Positions 46,310 through 56,263 of a stretch of DNA of 64,000 nt are shown one piece after another. A model generated the notes under the pieces. The model ran no database searches. It worked only from the letters and a program-made list of their open reading frames with translations, and was not told the DNA's origin. The position numbers and the translations under genes were made by a program. The number at the start of each line of letters is the position of its first letter. Position 1 is the first letter of the stretch. This DNA is from an uncultured Verrucomicrobia subdivision 3 bacterium. GTDB lineage: Bacteria; Verrucomicrobiota; Verrucomicrobiia; Limisphaerales; UBA11358. The stretch is taken from assembly GCA_903922735.1 (NCBI GenBank), contig CAIXUZ010000035.1, positions 21,982 to 85,981 on the forward strand, read 5' to 3'.

Positions 46310-47842
46310 ATGCCGGACATCGTTCTCACCACCCTCAACGCGAAGTTCATCCACGCCGCGTTCGGGTTGCGCTATCTCTTCGCCAATCTCGGCGGATTGC
46401 AGCCGCGCGCGCTCATCGCGGAATTCGACATCAACCAGCGCCCGCTTGAAATCGCCGAAAAACTCCTTGCGTCCGCGCCGAAAATTATCGGCTTCGGCAC
46501 CTACATCTGGAATGTCGCCGAAACCACTGCCGTCATCGCCGTCATCAAGCGGGTCCGGCCGGAAATTAAAATCATTCTTGGCGGACCGGAAGTCAGCTAC
46601 GAAACCGGAGGGCAACCCATCGTGGCCTTGGCTGACTACGTCATCACGGGTGAAGCGGATTTCAAATTCGCGGAGGTGTGCCGGGAGTTGTTGTTGGCCG
46701 TCCGCCAGAACCTTCCGAAAATTATCCCCGCCGAACTGCCTGATTTCTCGCGCCTCGTTCTGCCTTACGATTTTTACTCGGATGCCGACCTCGCGCACCG
46801 CATCGTCTATGTCGAGGCGTCGCGCGGCTGCCCGTTTACCTGCGAGTTCTGCCTGTCGTCGCTGGACATTCCTGTGCGGCAGGTGCCGCTGGATGAATTT
46901 CTCGCGGCGATGCAAAAGCTTCTGGATCGCGGTCTGAAGCAATTCAAGTTCGTGGACCGCACCTTCAATCTCCACATCGCCACCAGCCGGACAATTCTGG
47001 AGTTTTTCCTCGCGCGCCATCAGCCCGGAAACTTCTATCATTTTGAGCTGGTTCCTGACCGGTTGCCTGTCGAGCTGCGCGAAATCATCGCCAGATTTCC
47101 GCCGGGAGCGCTGCAGTTCGAGGTCGGCGTCCAGACGTTCAACCCCGAAGTTGGCCAGAACATCAGCCGGCGGCAGGACTACGAGCGGATGGCGGATAAT
47201 TTTGACTTCCTCCGCACCCAAACCAGCATCCATATCCACGCCGATTTGATTGTCGGCCTGCCCGGCGAAACGGTGGACAGTTTTGCCTCCGGTTTCGACC
47301 GGCTCATCGCCCTTGGCCCGCAGGAAATTCAGGTTGGCATCCTCAAGCGGCTCCGTGGCACGCCGATTTCCCGGCACGATGCGGAATGGCAGATGGTCTA
47401 TCATCCGCAGCCAACCTACGAGATTTTGCAGAACCGCCTGATTGATTTCGCCACGATGCAGCGCCTGCGTCGCTTCGCGAAATACTGGGATTTGGTCGGC
47501 AACAGTGGTAACTTTGTTGCCACCGCGCCGCTCATCTGGCGCCGCGCGTCGCCGTTCCATTCCTTCCTGCGCTTCGGCGACTGGCTTTTCACCCGGTTGG
47601 GCCGCACCGACACCATCGCCTTGGCGCGGCTGGCGGAACTGCTCTTTGAATTTCTCACCGGTGAATTGAAACTTGAAGCCAAGTCCACCGCCGAAACTTT
47701 GTGGCGTGATTACCAGCGCGGCGGTCGTCGTGATGCACCGGAATTTCTCCGCGAATTTCTGTCAGCGAAAGCTGTGACCCGTCCCCAGGCTGAAAAATCC
47801 TCCTTGCCCAAGCGTCAGGCACGGCATTCGGCTCAATATTAG
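46310..47842 (+). CDS. B12-binding domain radical SAM protein (DUF4080 type)
   Basis: A 510-residue protein with an N-terminal cobalamin-binding-like Rossmann domain (about 1-140; PKIIGFGTYIWNV, ILGGPEVSYE), a radical SAM core with the CX3CX2C cluster motif in SRGCPFTCEFCLSS (about residue 178), and a C-terminal DUF4080-like region (about 370-470). The classical DxHxxG cobalamin motif is not obvious, so cofactor use may differ. Reaction unknown. Single gene between the oxidoreductase and the transporter, same strand. Confidence 0.88.
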   Translation: MPDIVLTTLNAKFIHAAFGLRYLFANLGGLQPRALIAEFDINQRPLEIAEKLLASAPKIIGFGTYIWNVAETTAVIAVIKRVRPEIKIILGGPEVSYETGGQPIVALADYVITGEADFKFAEVCRELLLAVRQNLPKIIPAELPDFSRLVLPYDFYSDADLAHRIVYVEASRGCPFTCEFCLSSLDIPVRQVPLDEFLAAMQKLLDRGLKQFKFVDRTFNLHIATSRTILEFFLARHQPGNFYHFELVPDRLPVELREIIARFPPGALQFEVGVQTFNPEVGQNISRRQDYERMADNFDFLRTQTSIHIHADLIVGLPGETVDSFASGFDRLIALGPQEIQVGILKRLRGTPISRHDAEWQMVYHPQPTYEILQNRLIDFATMQRLRRFAKYWDLVGNSGNFVATAPLIWRRASPFHSFLRFGDWLFTRLGRTDTIALARLAELLFEFLTGELKLEAKSTAETLWRDYQRGGRRDAPEFLREFLSAKAVTRPQAEKSSLPKRQARHSAQY

Positions 47843-47883
47843 TTCGCCCTGTCGGCGTTCAAGAATTATCCTGCCTGTTTTTG

Positions 47884-48780
47884 ATGAACTGGATTGAAGC
47901 CAGCCTGCTTTCGGCCTTTCTGCTCGGCCTTTACGACCTTTGCAGCAAGCACTCCGTGCGCGCCAACGCGGTGCTGCCGGTCTTGTTTTTCAGCACGCTT
48001 TGCGGCGCGGCGGTTTGGCTGGTGCTCTTGACTGCGGATTTGTTTTTCCCGCGGCAACTCCCGGCAACGCTCGTCACCGATCCGCTGACCCTGACGCAAC
48101 ACCTGCAATTGTTCCTGAAATCCGGCATCGTCGCCGCGTCGTGGCTCTGCACCTATTTCGCGGTGAAACACCTGCCCGTATCCATTGCCGCACCGGTGCG
48201 TGCTACCAGCCCGCTGTGGACGCTGGTGGGTGCGCTGGGGATCTTGTGCGAACGCCCCACGGCAATGCAAATCCTCGGCGTGCTTACCACCATCGCCGCG
48301 TTCGTGGGGCTGTCGTTCGTTGGCAAACGCGAGGGCGTGCATTTCCACCGCGACAAATGGATCTGGTATCTCATCGCCGGCACGATGCTGGGCGCGGTCA
48401 GTTCGCTCTACGACAAATACCTGCTGGGCCGGATGCATTTCACCGTGCCGACCGTGCAGGCCTGGTTTTCGATTTATCTGGCGGTATTCTTCGCCCCGCT
48501 GGCGCTGGGGTGGAAACTGCACTGGTGGCCGCGCGGCAAGTTCCACTGGCGCTGGAGCATTCCCTGTATCGCCCTGGCGCTGCTGTTGGCCGACTATGTT
48601 TATTTCAGCGCATTAACGCAGCCGGATGCGCTCGTCTCTGTGGTGATGAGCCTCCGGCGCGGCAATACCCTGGTGGCGTTCGCCGGCGGATTGCTGTTCT
48701 TTCATGAAGTGAACGGCTGGAAAAAACTGCCCGCCGTCATCGGCATTCTGATCGGCATCCTGCTGACGATTCTCGGTTGA
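47884..48780 (+). CDS. EamA/DMT superfamily transporter
   Basis: A 298-residue membrane protein with about ten helices in two EamA-like halves. The first half ends at TTIAAFVGLSFVGKR and the second contains IAGTMLGAVSSLYDKYLLGRM; VMSLRRGNTLVAFAGGLLFFHE near the end is typical. Substrate unknown. A palindrome (48881-48901) lies downstream, between it and convergent ilvD. Confidence 0.85.
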   Translation: MNWIEASLLSAFLLGLYDLCSKHSVRANAVLPVLFFSTLCGAAVWLVLLTADLFFPRQLPATLVTDPLTLTQHLQLFLKSGIVAASWLCTYFAVKHLPVSIAAPVRATSPLWTLVGALGILCERPTAMQILGVLTTIAAFVGLSFVGKREGVHFHRDKWIWYLIAGTMLGAVSSLYDKYLLGRMHFTVPTVQAWFSIYLAVFFAPLALGWKLHWWPRGKFHWRWSIPCIALALLLADYVYFSALTQPDALVSVVMSLRRGNTLVAFAGGLLFFHEVNGWKKLPAVIGILIGILLTILG

Positions 48781-48880
48781 AAGTCGGCATGACTGTTCAG
48801 TGATTTTGGAGTGTTTAAAAAATCCTGTGGCCACCCGGCGGAAGCCCGGTGTCACTTTGCCAATAGACGGGGAGCGTTCC

Positions 48881-48901
48881 CCCTCTCCCGGCGGGAGAGG
48901 G
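48881..48901. terminator. Palindrome between convergent genes, likely bidirectional terminator
   Basis: CCCTCTCCCG and CGGGAGAGGG form perfect 10-base arms around one G. It lies in the 236-base gap between the transporter and ilvD. No strong T-run follows on either side, so it may instead be a dispersed repeat. Confidence 0.45.
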
Positions 48902-49016
48902 CAGGGGGGAGGGAGATGCTTGCCTGCCCCCTGAAAAACTGCGCTTTGACTTTGTTTGCTATAACTGTGTCGGTTGCGTCCGGCTTGCCGCAGCCGTCCA
49001 AGCTGTCCTCCGCGGC

Positions 49017-51287
49017 TTATACGCTCAAGATCCCGCCCTTGCTCGCGTTGGTCACCAGTTTTTGATAGCGCGCCAGCCAGCCGGTGACCAGCCGCATTTT
49101 CACAGGCACAAAGGTTTTTTTTCGTTCGTCCAGTTCGGTGCTGGCAACGAGGATGTCCATTTTCCGGTTCGGAAAATCAATGCGCAGCCGGTCGCCCTGT
49201 TTCAGCAGGCCGATCGGCCCGCCTTCCGCTGCTTCCGGTGAAACGTGGCCGATGCACGCGCCCGCCGTGCCGCCGCTGAAACGTCCGTCCGTGACCAGCG
49301 CCACCTTGTCGCCCATGCCCATGCCGACGATGTAGCTCGTGGGCGAAAGCATTTCCTGCATGCCGGGGCCGCCGCGCGGCCCTTCGTTGCGGATGACCAC
49401 GACGTCGCCCGCCTTCACTTTGCCCGCCAGAATCCCGGTGCAGGCTTCATCCTGGCTTTCAAAAATCACGCACGGGCCTTCAAAGACAAAGCCCGGTCCG
49501 CAGTTTTCCTTGAATGCCTTGCTGATGCCCGCGGTCTTGACCACGCTGCCTTCCGGTGCCAGCTGGCCGTAGAGGATCGCCAGCCCGCCGTCGGGCGTGT
49601 AGGCGCGCTCTTTCGTGCGGATGCAGTCGTTGGCGTCAAATCGGAACGCCGGATCGTAAGGCATCAGGCCGCTGGGTTTCACCTTCGCCAGCGCTTTGGC
49701 ATCATTGATGAATTCCGCGCGGGCGAGGAGGCCCTTCTTCAATTTCTTGGTGCGAACGATGGCGTGGGCCGTCTTCGTGCCGCCTTTGCCGTATTGCCAG
49801 AACAGCAGCACCGGCAGCTTGCGGAACTCGCCCAGCTCGGCGCGGATCAAACCTTTCGCCTCGCGCATCTGCTGATCGATGGTGGCGCGTAGTTGGTCAT
49901 GGCCGGCCACTTTGCTGCCATCCGGCATCTTCACTTTCACCTTCGCGTCGTGCAGCAAGACGATCGCCTCGGCTTCGCCGGCATTCCACGCGGCGGCGGC
50001 GCGCCAGAAGACGATGGCCAGCGGATCGGCGGGATAAAACAGCATCGGTTTCGGCGCGAGATTGCCGCTGGCCGTGCGGCCGGCCACGCCCAGCTTGTCG
50101 TTCGGATCCACCACGATGGCGGAGGCGCCGGAGATGCGCACCGTCTTGGCGAGCGTTGAGCATTTCTCGGAGCGGATGTCCCATTCGTCGATGTTTTCGC
50201 CGAGCGTCTTGCCGGTGACCGTCTTGTTTTTCACGTTGAGCACGCCCATGCGTTTCAGCTCGCCGAGAATCGTGTGGATGCCGCCCGCGCGGTGCACGTC
50301 CTGGATGTGATAATCCGACGACGGCGAAACTTTGCTCAGGCACGGGATGCGCCGGGAAATCTCGTCAATGCGGGCGATGTCGTAGGGAATGCCCGCTTCG
50401 CGCGCGATGGCCAGCGTATGGAGAATGGTGTTCGTCGAGCCGCCCATCGCCACGTCCAGCATGATGGCGTTGTCGAACGCCTCGATCGTCGCGATATCGC
50501 GCGGTTTCAGATCTTTTTTGACCAGCGCCACGATCGCCTCGGCGGCGCGCTGGTAAAGCGCCTCGCGTTCCTTGGACACGGCGAGGATGGTGCCGTTGCC
50601 GGGCAGCGCCATGCCGAGCGCCTCGCACAGGCAGTTCATCGAATTCGCCGTGAACATGCCGGAGCACGAGCCGCAGGTCGGACAGGCGGTTTGTTCCAGC
50701 TTGGTCAACTGCGCCTCGGTGATCTTGCCCGCCTGCAGTTCGCCGACGCCCTTGAACACGGAAATCAGATCCGACTTGCCCGTCGCCGGCTGGAGATATT
50801 GCGCCAGGTCGTCGTGCGTGGCCTGCTGTTCGGCGATGCCCGCCGCCATCGGCCCGCCGCTGACGAACACCGTGGGGATGTTGCAGCGCATCGCGCCCAT
50901 CAGCATGCCCGGTACGATTTTGTCGCAGTTCGGGATGCACACCATGCCGTCGAAGCAGTGCGCGTTGATGACCGTCTCCACGCAGTCGGCGATCAGCTCG
51001 CGCGACGGCAGCGAATACAGCATGCCGCTGTGGCCCATCGCGATGCCGTCGTCCACGCCGATGGTGTTGAAGATGAACGGCACGCCGCCCGCCTCGCGCA
51101 CGAGGCGTTTGACGAGCGCGCCGACCTCGTTCAAATGCGCGTGGCCGGGGATGCAGTCAATGTAGCTGTTGCAGATGGCGATGAACGGCTTGCCCCAGTC
51201 GGCTTCGGTTTCGATGGAGCCGGTGGCGCGCAGTAGCGAACGGTGCGGCGCGCGTTCAAAACCTTGCTTGATGATGTCGGAACGCAT
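49017..51287 (-). CDS. ilvD: Dihydroxy-acid dehydratase with a central insertion
   Basis: Third step of valine/isoleucine synthesis; an Fe-S dehydratase. Cluster cysteines appear in [13 protein letters not shown] and [31 protein letters not shown] and the [14 protein letters not shown] block mark the C-terminal domain. At 756 residues it is about 180 longer than usual. The excess lies between [14 protein letters not shown] (to residue 370) and [26 protein letters not shown] (from 555), the normal inter-domain linker. The insert has its own folded-looking sequence and no frame break. Activity is probably retained. Confidence 0.95.
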   Translation of the reverse strand: MRSDIIKQGFERAPHRSLLRATGSIETEADWGKPFIAICNSYIDCIPGHAHLNEVGALVKRLVREAGGVPFIFNTIGVDDGIAMGHSGMLYSLPSRELIADCVETVINAHCFDGMVCIPNCDKIVPGMLMGAMRCNIPTVFVSGGPMAAGIAEQQATHDDLAQYLQPATGKSDLISVFKGVGELQAGKITEAQLTKLEQTACPTCGSCSGMFTANSMNCLCEALGMALPGNGTILAVSKEREALYQRAAEAIVALVKKDLKPRDIATIEAFDNAIMLDVAMGGSTNTILHTLAIAREAGIPYDIARIDEISRRIPCLSKVSPSSDYHIQDVHRAGGIHTILGELKRMGVLNVKNKTVTGKTLGENIDEWDIRSEKCSTLAKTVRISGASAIVVDPNDKLGVAGRTASGNLAPKPMLFYPADPLAIVFWRAAAAWNAGEAEAIVLLHDAKVKVKMPDGSKVAGHDQLRATIDQQMREAKGLIRAELGEFRKLPVLLFWQYGKGGTKTAHAIVRTKKLKKGLLARAEFINDAKALAKVKPSGLMPYDPAFRFDANDCIRTKERAYTPDGGLAILYGQLAPEGSVVKTAGISKAFKENCGPGFVFEGPCVIFESQDEACTGILAGKVKAGDVVVIRNEGPRGGPGMQEMLSPTSYIVGMGMGDKVALVTDGRFSGGTAGACIGHVSPEAAEGGPIGLLKQGDRLRIDFPNRKMDILVASTELDERKKTFVPVKMRLVTGWLARYQKLVTNASKGGILSV

Positions 51288-51441
51288 GATGTTTCAAATT
51301 ACGGATGACGGATTTCAAATCGCGAATTCATTGGTGGCAATGTAACGCCAACCGGTGAAGGTGTCACGCACTTGCCAGAAGCAAAAATCTTTGCCTGGCT
51401 TCCCCAGGCAACGATTCAATAACTTTGAATCCTGCAGCTGG

Positions 51442-51855
51442 TTAAGCGGCTTTTTCATCTTCTTCCAACACCTCGAAAATTGTCGTCAGCCCGCGGTCGG
51501 CAACATGCTTGTAGATCGTGGCCAGAGTCACGGGAAACCGCTCGCCCATCGGATAACCAGGTCGGCCCAGGTTCAATGCCGTATGATTCCATTCCTCAAT
51601 TTTACATTGATTGCTGCCCGCGTGGCTCAAGAACCACTGGGTGACCTCGTCGTCGGACCATTTCGCCGCAGCAATGATATCCTCCCGGTTCAAGCCAAAA
51701 TGGGACAGGAACAGTCCGTCCACTCCCGTCGGGTGACAGAAGCGGGCTTCATAGTTTGCCGGTAGCGCGCCGTCTTGCAAAAGCCGCGCCTTGGAAAGAA
51801 TGCGTGGCAGCCAGACGCAACCGGCAAGTTTTTCCGTGGGTCGTGGTAATTTCAT
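51442..51855 (-). CDS. DUF5069 family protein
   Basis: A 137-residue protein starting MKLPRPTEKLAGCVWLPRILSKARL, which fits the DUF5069 pattern, followed by RFCHPTGVDGLFLSHFGL and a W-rich helical part. Function unknown. ATG 51855 is chosen because the pattern begins there; upstream in-frame codons overlap the next gene's end. It lies 60 bases downstream of the secreted protein gene. Confidence 0.75.
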   Translation of the reverse strand: MKLPRPTEKLAGCVWLPRILSKARLLQDGALPANYEARFCHPTGVDGLFLSHFGLNREDIIAAAKWSDDEVTQWFLSHAGSNQCKIEEWNHTALNLGRPGYPMGERFPVTLATIYKHVADRGLTTIFEVLEEDEKAA

Positions 51856-51915
51856 ATGATGCCTGAACCAATGTTGGGTTGAAATTCTGCGGCCGGTCCA
51901 TGCGGCCGTTGCCAT

Positions 51916-53784
51916 TTAATTCAGTTGCGGCGGGCGCGGGTGGAACATTTTCAGCGTCAGGCCGTCGGCGTTGGCGCTGCCGGCAAAGACCGAGATGTAA
52001 AAATATTTTTGCACCGGTTCAAACTCCGGCAGCAGGTTGAAATCCGCCCATTCGCGCACCGCCGCCGGAAACATCTTGAGCGCGGCATCGGCTTGCGCGG
52101 AATTTTTCAGCAGCTTGAAGGTCGAGCGCATGATTTCTCGCGAGTTCTGGTAGCCAAACAGGCCGCCGCCCGGTCCGCCCACGCGCTGCGCGGCTTCGGC
52201 AAGGCCGGCGGTTTCGGCGAGCGGCTTGACCTTGCCGTCCGCGCTGCGCAGATATTCCTCGAGCATCGCCGTGTCGCCGCTCAGCGCCAGATAACCGCCG
52301 CTGGCCGCGAGATAAATGGAATTGCCCTGGGTCGTGCCGGGGGCGGCGCGGAGGGTCAGGGTGTGGATTTTTTTGCCGAGAAATTCGCGCGGCTCCGTCG
52401 CTGTTCCCGGGGCCCCGGTCATTCCGGCGATGGTCTTGATGGCGGCAATGGTCTGGTCGGGGTTCGCGATGGCCATTAAGTAAAGCGTCGGCGGTTTCGC
52501 GAGCGCGGCGAGCGAGTCGCCGGCCGCCGGTTTCTGGTAGCTCATAAAGTCGTCGCCGAGATTGCCGAAGAGCGCGGTGCGGAGGTCGAAGCTGGGATCC
52601 TTCATCCGGGCCATGGTGTTGGCCACGTCAATGACCGCGTTCAAGCTGGCGAGCCCCTGCGGGGAAATGCCGGCCACCATTTTTTGCAGCTCGGCCCAGG
52701 TCTGCTTGCCGTCGAGCCGTATCCGGGAAAATTTCACCGCTTCCGCCGGCACAAACGCTGGGGCGCTGGCGTCTTTCGCGCCGATGGAAAGGATTTTCAG
52801 CAGTCCCAGCCGCTGCGCTTCCGGTGCGGTAATGTGCATCGTGAACGCCGAGCCGTCGCGGTTTTCGCGCATGGCAAAGCTGGCGGATTTCAAGCCGCCG
52901 AGGCCGAGGGCGCCGATGACTTTCGCGGGTGTGAATTTGGGCATCAGGGACGGCGTGGCCGCGTCGCCGGTGTCTTCCGATGACTGTGAAAGCAGGGTGA
53001 AAACCTTGTCGCCGTTGAACCAGCCGTAATACAGCGGCGCGTCGCGGAACTGCGCGGGTTTGTCGGCCGCGAACGTCGCCTCGTCGGCTAAGGCGGGCGG
53101 GCGGCCGCCGGTCAGGTGCGCGGCCACGGCCTCGAGGGCCTTGGGTGAATTGCCGGCGACGAGCAGCGATTCAAACTGCGCGAAATAAATTTCGCCCGGC
53201 TTCTCCGGCTTGGGTTCCTTGCCGATTTCCGAGACCGGCGTTTTTTTCGGCAGGATGCTGGAAAAGTCGTTGCTGTTCAGCGGCACGACGGTGAAGGCCA
53301 GGCCGTTGATCTTTTCCGTGCGGAGCGTCCGGCCGGCGTCCGTCCATTTTTTCACGAGCGCGGCGAGGTTGGTCTTGAGCTGGCTGGATTTTTCGCGCGC
53401 ATCAAGCAGCGCCACGATGCCGGGCGGAATGTCGTCGTGGCCGTTGGAGCCGTTGACGGTGACCGCCAGCGTGAACTGCCCCTGCGGCAGCGCGAGGAAG
53501 TCAGCCACCTTGAGGCTGAGGTCTTTTTCCAGCGGTGCCAGGAATTTCTCCGTGAGCTTGGCCATGAACTTGTCGTGAAACGCCTTCATCGTCGGGTCGT
53601 TCCAGAACATCATCTGCGGCGAGGTCTTGGCTGCGGCCCGCAATCCGGCGCAGTCCGGCACGGTGAAAAACGCCAGCGTGTCTGCCGGCAAAAGGTTTTC
53701 TGCCGGCGCGATGGCGGCGTGGAGCAGGTTGGTGGTGGCTAAAAATAACGTGGCGGTGGCCAGGCGCAATGGGTTGGTGGTCAT
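51916..53784 (-). CDS. Secreted protein, DUF3352-like
   Basis: A 622-residue exported protein. Signal peptide LATATLFLATTNLLHA, then LLPADTLAFFTVPDCAGLRAAAKTSPQ, a pattern like that of DUF3352-type verrucomicrobial/planctomycete proteins. Repeated beta/alpha units follow, with no catalytic motif. Probably a periplasmic protein with structural or binding role; the family call is tentative. It is upstream of the DUF5069 gene and just downstream of the protease gene on the same strand. Confidence 0.6.
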   Translation of the reverse strand: MTTNPLRLATATLFLATTNLLHAAIAPAENLLPADTLAFFTVPDCAGLRAAAKTSPQMMFWNDPTMKAFHDKFMAKLTEKFLAPLEKDLSLKVADFLALPQGQFTLAVTVNGSNGHDDIPPGIVALLDAREKSSQLKTNLAALVKKWTDAGRTLRTEKINGLAFTVVPLNSNDFSSILPKKTPVSEIGKEPKPEKPGEIYFAQFESLLVAGNSPKALEAVAAHLTGGRPPALADEATFAADKPAQFRDAPLYYGWFNGDKVFTLLSQSSEDTGDAATPSLMPKFTPAKVIGALGLGGLKSASFAMRENRDGSAFTMHITAPEAQRLGLLKILSIGAKDASAPAFVPAEAVKFSRIRLDGKQTWAELQKMVAGISPQGLASLNAVIDVANTMARMKDPSFDLRTALFGNLGDDFMSYQKPAAGDSLAALAKPPTLYLMAIANPDQTIAAIKTIAGMTGAPGTATEPREFLGKKIHTLTLRAAPGTTQGNSIYLAASGGYLALSGDTAMLEEYLRSADGKVKPLAETAGLAEAAQRVGGPGGGLFGYQNSREIMRSTFKLLKNSAQADAALKMFPAAVREWADFNLLPEFEPVQKYFYISVFAGSANADGLTLKMFHPRPPQLN

Positions 53785-53829
53785 GATGAATTAAAAATGG
53801 ATTGGGAAACAAGTTTCGCGGGCGCAAAA

Positions 53830-54780
53830 CTATTTTGCTTCCGGCGCCTTCTGCCGGGTGCGGCTCGGCGGTTCAAGGTAGCGGAACGGATTGTTCGGAT
53901 TATCCGTCGAGTAGGCGAAGGCGTCGCGATGGTCGAGGAAGCTTTTCACCAGTTCCACCGGAATCGCAAAGCCCAGGCCCTCGCCGAAGGTGATCTTCAT
54001 GTTCGTCACGCCCACGACTTCGCCGGCGAGGTTGAAGAGCGGGCCGCCGCTGTTGCCGGGATTGATCTGCGTGCTCGTCTGCAAAAACAAATTGCCTTCC
54101 ATCTGCCGGTTCTTGGTGCTGACGATGCCCTGGGTGACCGTGCGTTCCAGGCCGAGCGGGCTGCCGATGGCGAACACGCCCTCGCCCACGTTGAGCGCGT
54201 CCGCGCTGCCGAGCGTGATGGGCATGAACTTCGGCGCGTTCTTGTCCTCGATGTGCAGCAGCGCGAGGTCGTGAAATTTGTTGATGGCGATGATCTTGAC
54301 CTGCTTGTAGGTCTCGCGGCTGAGTTGGCCGTTTTTCTGGTGATAGACTTCAATGGAAATTTCCGTTTCGCCCTCGATGACGTGGAAATTCGTGATGAGA
54401 TAGCCGTCTTCGTTCAGGAAAAATCCGGAGCCGAGACCGCCCGCCGTCTTCACTTGGACCACGGCCTCGCCGATTTGCTTGACCAGCGAGCTCACGTCGC
54501 GCGCGGCGGAGGTCTTGGTGGTGGCGGCGTAAAATTGTCCGGCTGCCGCCGGTGCCGGCGCGGTGGAAACGGCTGCGGCGCTGGATTTCGTGACGCCGGT
54601 CACGGCGTTGCGCGGGATCTGCAGCACGGTGTAGCCGACGTCCACCACGAGCGAATCGGCTTTCTCGGCGAGAATCTTCCCGGTCACGGCGGCATCCTTG
54701 AGCTGGATGGTGTCGGCGCACGCGAATTGCGCGCCGCAGCCGAGCAGCGCGGCGACCGCGAGATGTTTCTTGAACAACAT
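53830..54780 (-). CDS. Trypsin-like serine protease (S1C, DegP/HtrA-like, no PDZ)
   Basis: A 316-residue exported protease. Signal peptide HLAVAALLGCGAQFACA; an N-terminal beta segment (TIQLKDAAVTGKILAEKADSLVV) precedes the trypsin fold. The catalytic triad is seen: His in TNFHVIEG, Asp in HDLALLHIE and Ser in NPGNSGGPLF. No PDZ domain is present after the protease domain, so regulation differs from DegP. ATG 54780 gives the signal peptide. Confidence 0.88.
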   Translation of the reverse strand: MLFKKHLAVAALLGCGAQFACADTIQLKDAAVTGKILAEKADSLVVDVGYTVLQIPRNAVTGVTKSSAAAVSTAPAPAAAGQFYAATTKTSAARDVSSLVKQIGEAVVQVKTAGGLGSGFFLNEDGYLITNFHVIEGETEISIEVYHQKNGQLSRETYKQVKIIAINKFHDLALLHIEDKNAPKFMPITLGSADALNVGEGVFAIGSPLGLERTVTQGIVSTKNRQMEGNLFLQTSTQINPGNSGGPLFNLAGEVVGVTNMKITFGEGLGFAIPVELVKSFLDHRDAFAYSTDNPNNPFRYLEPPSRTRQKAPEAK

Positions 54781-55131
54781 TAGGTGACAATAGTTCACCG
54801 GCTTGGATTTGACAAGCGGACGGGCGTTCAATCTTCGCTGGAAAATCGTACTGGTCTGGCGCTGGTGGGGCGAGCATCCTCGCGAGCCGTTAGCGCGGAT
54901 TTAATCATGCCGTGCCCCAAGGTTGCATGGTGCATGGATGGCATCTCTCTTATCCGACCGACGGACCCCTTCTCCCACTTGCTGGGGGGGGCGGGAGGGG
55001 GCGCGATTCATCTGGGAGGGAGAAACTTTCCCATCGTCGCGGCTGACTTTGCCTTGAAAATAGCCCCGCCATTTATGTCAGGTTTCGGGAAAACTTTCCT
55101 TTCTGCCCCGTTCAAGTCATAATGCCCGACC
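54781..55131. other. Intergenic stretch with a dispersed repeat and G-rich tracts
   Basis: The 351 bases between the divergent protease and RNase D genes contain one copy of the 26-bp dispersed repeat (54864-54889) and a G8 tract (54984-54991) in a G-rich run. No gene is supported. Confidence 0.5.
54864..54889. repeat. Single copy of the 26-bp dispersed repeat
   Basis: Differs from the 5244-5269 copy at two positions and from the inverted 5290-5315 copy at one. Located between divergent genes. Confidence 0.75.
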
Positions 55132-56187
55132 GTGATTGACACCAACGAAAAGCTTGCCGCCTTCCTGCCGGTCATAAAATCAGCCGCGTGGCTGGCGATT
55201 GACACCGAAGCGGACAGTCTTCACGCCTACCCCGAAAAAGTCTGCCTCATCCAGATCAGCACCGCCGCCGGCGACCGGCTGGTGGATCCGCTGGCGAAGA
55301 TGGATATCAATCCCTTCCTTGACGCGCTCGTGGGCCGCGAATTGATTTTTCACGCCGCCGACTATGATTTGCGCCTGCTCAAGAAACACCATGAATTCAC
55401 GCCCACGGTGATTTTTGATACCATGCTGGCCGCGCGGTTGCTGGGCGAACGCCAGTTCGGCCTCGGTGCGCTGGTGGAAAAATTCCTCGGCGTCAAGCTC
55501 GACAAAGGCCCGCAGAAAGCCGATTGGGCGCAGCGGCCGCTGACGCCGCGCATGGAAGTTTACGCCCGCAACGACACGCGTTTTCTCAAGCCGCTGGAGG
55601 AAAAACTGCGCGCTGGTCTCATCGCCCAAAACCGCCTCGCGTGGCATGAGGAAAGTTGCGCGCGGCTCATCGCCGAAAGTTCCGTGCCGCCGGTGGTTGA
55701 TCCCGATGATTGCTGGCGCATCAAGGGTAGCACCTTTCTGGAAAGTCCCGCCCTCGCCGTCCTGCGCGAGCTCTGGCACTGGCGCGAACGCGAGGCCGTC
55801 GCCGCGAGCCGCCCGCCGTTTTTTGTGCTCTCGCACGAGTCCATGGTGGCCATTGCCGCCGCCGTCAGCGAACACCAGCCGTTCGAGCCGATGATTCCGC
55901 CGCGCATGCACCCGCGCCGGAAGGAAAATCTCCTGGCTGCCGTGCGCGCCGCCCAGGCCGTGCCGCCGGAACAATTTCCCGAAAAAATCCGCCACCGTTC
56001 CGATCGCCCGACCGAGGCGGAGTTCCGCCGGTTCCGTGAACTGGAAAAAATCCGCGACCGCCACGCGCACCAGCTGCAGCTGGACCCCACGCTCATCGCG
56101 CCGAAATCCGTGCTGGGCAACCTCGCGCGCGACTGGGATAAGCACGCGGCGGAGTTGATGGCCTGGCAGCGGGAACTGTTGAAGTGA
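55132..56187 (+). CDS. rnd: Ribonuclease D
   Basis: A 351-residue 3'-5' exonuclease for tRNA and structured RNA maturation. DEDD-type motifs: IDTEADSLHAY (DxE), HAADYDLRLL (D) and YARNDTRFL (YxxxD). A C-terminal HRDC-like region (RRFRELEKIRDRHAHQL...APKSVLGNLAR) follows. GTG start at 55132; the protein begins at a normal distance before the first motif. Confidence 0.92.
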   Translation: MIDTNEKLAAFLPVIKSAAWLAIDTEADSLHAYPEKVCLIQISTAAGDRLVDPLAKMDINPFLDALVGRELIFHAADYDLRLLKKHHEFTPTVIFDTMLAARLLGERQFGLGALVEKFLGVKLDKGPQKADWAQRPLTPRMEVYARNDTRFLKPLEEKLRAGLIAQNRLAWHEESCARLIAESSVPPVVDPDDCWRIKGSTFLESPALAVLRELWHWREREAVAASRPPFFVLSHESMVAIAAAVSEHQPFEPMIPPRMHPRRKENLLAAVRAAQAVPPEQFPEKIRHRSDRPTEAEFRRFRELEKIRDRHAHQLQLDPTLIAPKSVLGNLARDWDKHAAELMAWQRELLK

Positions 56188-56191
56188 TTTC

Positions 56192-56256
56192 GTAGGAGCC
56201 GAGGTGACGAGGCTCAAATTAAATTAAATTTTGAGACTCATCACGTCGTCTCCTAC
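56192..56256. repeat. Long imperfect hairpin between convergent genes
   Basis: Arms at 56192-56220 and 56227-56256 are near-complementary with a few mismatches and one indel, around a six-base AT spacer. The outer sequence GTAGGAGCCGAGGTGACGAGGCTC has the look of a REP-like intergenic element. It may terminate rnd and the minus-strand GGQ gene. Confidence 0.7.
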
Positions 56257-56263
56257 AATCGGC

